Origin: Actinomycetota bacterium
GTDB lineage: Bacteria; Actinomycetota; UBA4738; G016210805
Length of the DNA stretch: 8,286 nucleotides
Direction of reading: 5' to 3'
NCBI GenBank assembly: GCA_016210805.1
Contig: JACQTL010000073.1
Location: 1 to 8,286, forward strand
The translations under genes were made by a program, and so were the position numbers. Positions 6,338 to 8,286 of this stretch are shown in pieces (the first letter of the stretch is position 1; every line of letters begins with the position of its first letter). The notes under the pieces were generated by a model. It was not told where the DNA came from and made no database searches. It saw nothing but the letters and a program-made list of their open reading frames with translations.

Positions 6338-6361
6338 GGCCAAAAGGGACCGTGGTTGGCC
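6338..6361. repeat. Inverted repeat GGCCAA-N12-TTGGCC in the divergent promoter region
   Basis: Two 6-base arms separated by 12 bases in the middle of the divergent region. The arm centres are about 18 bases apart. It could be a second regulator site serving either gene, but short arms of this kind can occur by chance. Confidence 0.25.
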
Positions 6362-6395
6362 CGGAAGCCCGATGCCCGGAGGGGGCCGTGGGACC

Positions 6396-6401
6396 TAGGA
6401 T
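6396..6401 (+). promoter_or_regulatory. TAGGAT, candidate -10 box of the FtsH-like gene
   Basis: Fits the TANNNT consensus. It is followed by six bases and an ATG (6408) in frame with the protease, the spacing seen at leaderless actinobacterial starts. No good -35 element is visible. If it is the promoter, transcription would begin at or near 6408. Confidence 0.35.
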
Positions 6402-6479
6402 GCGTCGATGAGGCGATCGGAGGGCTCTTCTCGACGTTCACGGTCGCGGGGGGCAGGCTCGGGCTTGGGGGGTGCGCTG

Positions 6480-8286
6480 ATGGGTCACGGGGAGGAAGGA
6501 AGGGCGTCGGAAGGGACCGCGGTGCTTCCCTCAGGGTCGCGGATCCTCGAGACGGGCGCGGCGGACGTGCAGCGGATCCGGGAGCGGACCCGCCGCAAGC
6601 GCATCGCCAGGTTCCTGATCGTCTTCGCCATCGTCGACGGGTACCTGTGGTACCGGTTCCTGTCCGGGAACCCCATCGCCCTGCCGTCCCTGCCGGACGA
6701 CTGGGTGATCTGGGCCCCGATGCTGCTCCTCGTGCTGCTGTTCGCCGTGATCATGCTGATGCCCCTGGCCAGCGGGCGCTCGCCGCACATCCTGATCCGC
6801 CCGGAGCACATCGAGACCGGGCTCACCGACGTCCGGGGGCTGGACGGCCAGGTCGACGAGGTGGTCAGGTCCCTGGACGTCTTCCTGGGCTACGCGACCT
6901 TCCGCGAGCAGCTCGGGGGGAACCCCCGCCGGGGGATCCTGTTCGAGGGCCCGCCGGGGACCGGCAAGACCTACCTGGCCAAGGCCATGGCCAAGCAGGC
7001 CGGGGTCCCGTTCCTGTTCGTCTCGGCCCCCGCCTTCCAGTCGATGTGGTTCGGGATGACCGCCGCCAAGATCCGCTCGTTCTTCAAGGCCCTCCGCAAG
7101 GCGGCCCGCCGGGAGGGCGGGGCGATCGGGTTCATCGAGGAGATCGACGCGATCGGGATGAGCCGGGGGGCGCTCTCCGCCTCGCCGGCCCCCGGCCTCC
7201 CCGGCGGCGGCCCGTCCCGCACGGTGTCGAACATGATGGGCGCGGGGACCGGCGGGATGGTGAACGAGCTGCTGATCCAGATGCAGTCCTTCGACCAGCC
7301 CTCCCGCCGGGAACGGGCCTGGGGCCGGATGATCGAGTGGGTGAACGGGTTCCTCCCAGCCGGCAAGGGGCTCAAGGCCGGGAAGCCCCGCTACCACAAC
7401 ATCCTCCTGATCGCGGCGACGAACCGGGCCGACAACCTGGACGGGGCCCTCCTCCGGCCGGGGCGGTTCGACCGACGCCTGTACTTCGACCTGCCCACCA
7501 AGTCCGGGCGCCGGGACCTGATCGACTACTTCCTGGACCGCAAGGCCCATCACCCCCAGCTCGACGAGCCCGGTGTCCGGGACCGGCTGGCCCACGACAC
7601 CCTCGGGTACACGCCGGTGATGATCGAGCACCTCTTCGACGAGTCGCTGCTCGTGGCCCTCCGCCAGGGCCGCCGGCAGATGAACATGGCCGACGTGTAC
7701 GAGGCCAAGCTCACGGAGGAGATCGGCCTGAAGCAGGCCGTCGTGTACACGGAGGGCGACCGGCGCTCGGTGGCCACCCACGAGGCAGGGCACGCCACGG
7801 CGGCCTGGTTCCTGGGGAAGGGCCGGCGCCTGGAGATGCTCTCGATCATCAAGCGCCGGCAGTCGCTGGGGCTCCTGGCCCACGGCGACACCGAGGAGCG
7901 GTTCACGCGCTCCCGCACCGAGATGGAGGCCCAGCTGGCCATCGCCCTGGCCGGGATGGCCGCCGAGGAGGTCTTCCTGGGCGAGACGGGGACCGGCCCG
8001 GCCGCCGACCTCTCCGCGGCCACCGAGATCGCCGCCACGATGGTCGGCGCCCTGGGGATGGCCGGCTCGCTGATCTCCTACGACGCCGTGGCCGAGGGGC
8101 CGATCTCGTCCAAGAACCTGGTGGCCAAGGTGATCGGCGACCAGGAGGGGAAGCGGCGGGTCGAGGACATCATGGAGCGCCAGCGGCAGCGGGTCACCGC
8201 CCTGCTGGTGGAAAGCATCGACGTGGTCTCGGCCCTCCGGGACGCCCTCCTCGACCGCGACGAGCTGGTCGGCGAGGAGATCGGCC
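6480..8286 (+). CDS. Divergent FtsH-like membrane AAA+ zinc metalloprotease (C-terminus outside the window)
   Basis: 602 residues are visible. FtsH-type proteases unfold and degrade membrane and soluble proteins. In order: two membrane helices (about 46-66 and 80-103) joined by a loop of only about 13 residues instead of the roughly 70-residue outer domain of E. coli FtsH; Walker A GPPGTGKT (157-164); a pore-loop segment with MWFGM; a Walker B region reading FIEEIDA (218-224), so the usual Walker B Asp is Glu; sensor AATNR (N315); the LLRPGRFDRR arginine-finger region; and the zinc site HEAGH (434-438) with the third ligand D510. Both catalytic centres look largely intact. Two insertions lie between Walker B and the sensor: a Gly/Pro/Ser-rich loop and about 30 residues from nt 7296. 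Starts at ATG 6408 (possibly leaderless) or GTG 6522 are alternatives. Codon bias is weak before 6480 and still modest up to about 6522. E. coli FtsH has 647 residues, so little is missing. Confidence 0.9.
   Translation, partial: MGHGEEGRASEGTAVLPSGSRILETGAADVQRIRERTRRKRIARFLIVFAIVDGYLWYRFLSGNPIALPSLPDDWVIWAPMLLLVLLFAVIMLMPLASGRSPHILIRPEHIETGLTDVRGLDGQVDEVVRSLDVFLGYATFREQLGGNPRRGILFEGPPGTGKTYLAKAMAKQAGVPFLFVSAPAFQSMWFGMTAAKIRSFFKALRKAARREGGAIGFIEEIDAIGMSRGALSASPAPGLPGGGPSRTVSNMMGAGTGGMVNELLIQMQSFDQPSRRERAWGRMIEWVNGFLPAGKGLKAGKPRYHNILLIAATNRADNLDGALLRPGRFDRRLYFDLPTKSGRRDLIDYFLDRKAHHPQLDEPGVRDRLAHDTLGYTPVMIEHLFDESLLVALRQGRRQMNMADVYEAKLTEEIGLKQAVVYTEGDRRSVATHEAGHATAAWFLGKGRRLEMLSIIKRRQSLGLLAHGDTEERFTRSRTEMEAQLAIALAGMAAEEVFLGETGTGPAADLSAATEIAATMVGALGMAGSLISYDAVAEGPISSKNLVAKVIGDQEGKRRVEDIMERQRQRVTALLVESIDVVSALRDALLDRDELVGEEIG

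Larger units (their letters stand above)
6195..6479. other. Divergent intergenic region with candidate promoters and inverted repeats
   Basis: This 285-nt stretch separates the minus-strand operon from the plus-strand protease gene and should hold both promoters. Its codon-position GC pattern is weaker than in the genes on either side. It contains GCTAC-N-GTAGC (6219-6229), the palindrome CGCCCGGGCG (6309-6318), GGCCAA-N12-TTGGCC (6338-6361), and a TAGGAT -10-like box (6396-6401). I see no convincing gene inside it. Confidence 0.6.

Noticed and set aside
6220..6441. A minus-strand 73-codon open frame within the divergent intergenic region.
   Set aside because: No ribosome binding site, no recognisable motif and weak codon bias; it overlaps the candidate promoters.
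6531..7883. A minus-strand open frame of 450 codons opposite the FtsH-like gene.
   Set aside because: The plus strand holds unmistakable AAA+ and HEAGH motifs; the antisense translation has no family features.

Overview
The window comes from a very GC-rich bacterium. By eye it is well above 65 % G+C, almost every codon ends in G or C, and both GTG and ATG are used as starts behind GGAGG-type ribosome binding sites. The gene content (split ACAD10-type genes, a methylmalonyl-CoA epimerase-like protein, an FtsH-like protease, a cupredoxin-CopA fusion) fits an actinobacterium, possibly an uncultivated lineage. No rRNA or other decisive marker is present, so the taxonomy is inference. I see no mobile elements, CRISPR arrays or tRNA genes.

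Layout. Minus strand, 1-1333: the N-terminal 444 residues of a copper-type P1B ATPase. It carries a membrane-anchored cupredoxin-like domain and a heavy-metal-associated domain ahead of the ATPase; the rest lies beyond the left edge. A 152-nt gap follows. Minus strand, about 6194 down to 1486: a tight six-gene cluster, probably one operon. Transcribed in order it encodes an XRE-like regulator, a methylmalonyl-CoA epimerase-like VOC protein, an acyl-CoA dehydrogenase-family protein, a DUF1028 protein with a helical TPR-like tail, an APH-fold kinase and a HAD-family protein. Neighbours overlap by 1-4 nt or lie 12-24 nt apart. A divergent intergenic region (6195-6479) holds candidate promoters and inverted repeats. 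Plus strand, about 6480 to the right edge: a divergent FtsH-like AAA+ zinc metalloprotease, cut off at the window end.

How the genes may work together. HAD, APH kinase and acyl-CoA dehydrogenase domains make up the animal protein ACAD10 (in that order), and APH plus dehydrogenase make up ACAD11. In that system, and in the bacterial levulinate (lva) pathway, the kinase phosphorylates a 4-hydroxyacyl-CoA and the dehydrogenase-like partner removes the phosphate, so that the acid can enter beta-oxidation. Here the same three parts are separate genes in one operon. The dehydrogenase has Asp where MCAD-type enzymes have the catalytic Glu, as I recall for ACAD10/11. The epimerase-like gene would suit a substrate that yields propionyl-CoA, such as a C5 4-hydroxy acid. 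I therefore read the operon as a candidate 4-hydroxy-acid catabolic module under its own XRE regulator. The role of the DUF1028-TPR protein is unknown. The copper ATPase and the FtsH-like protease look like unrelated neighbours.
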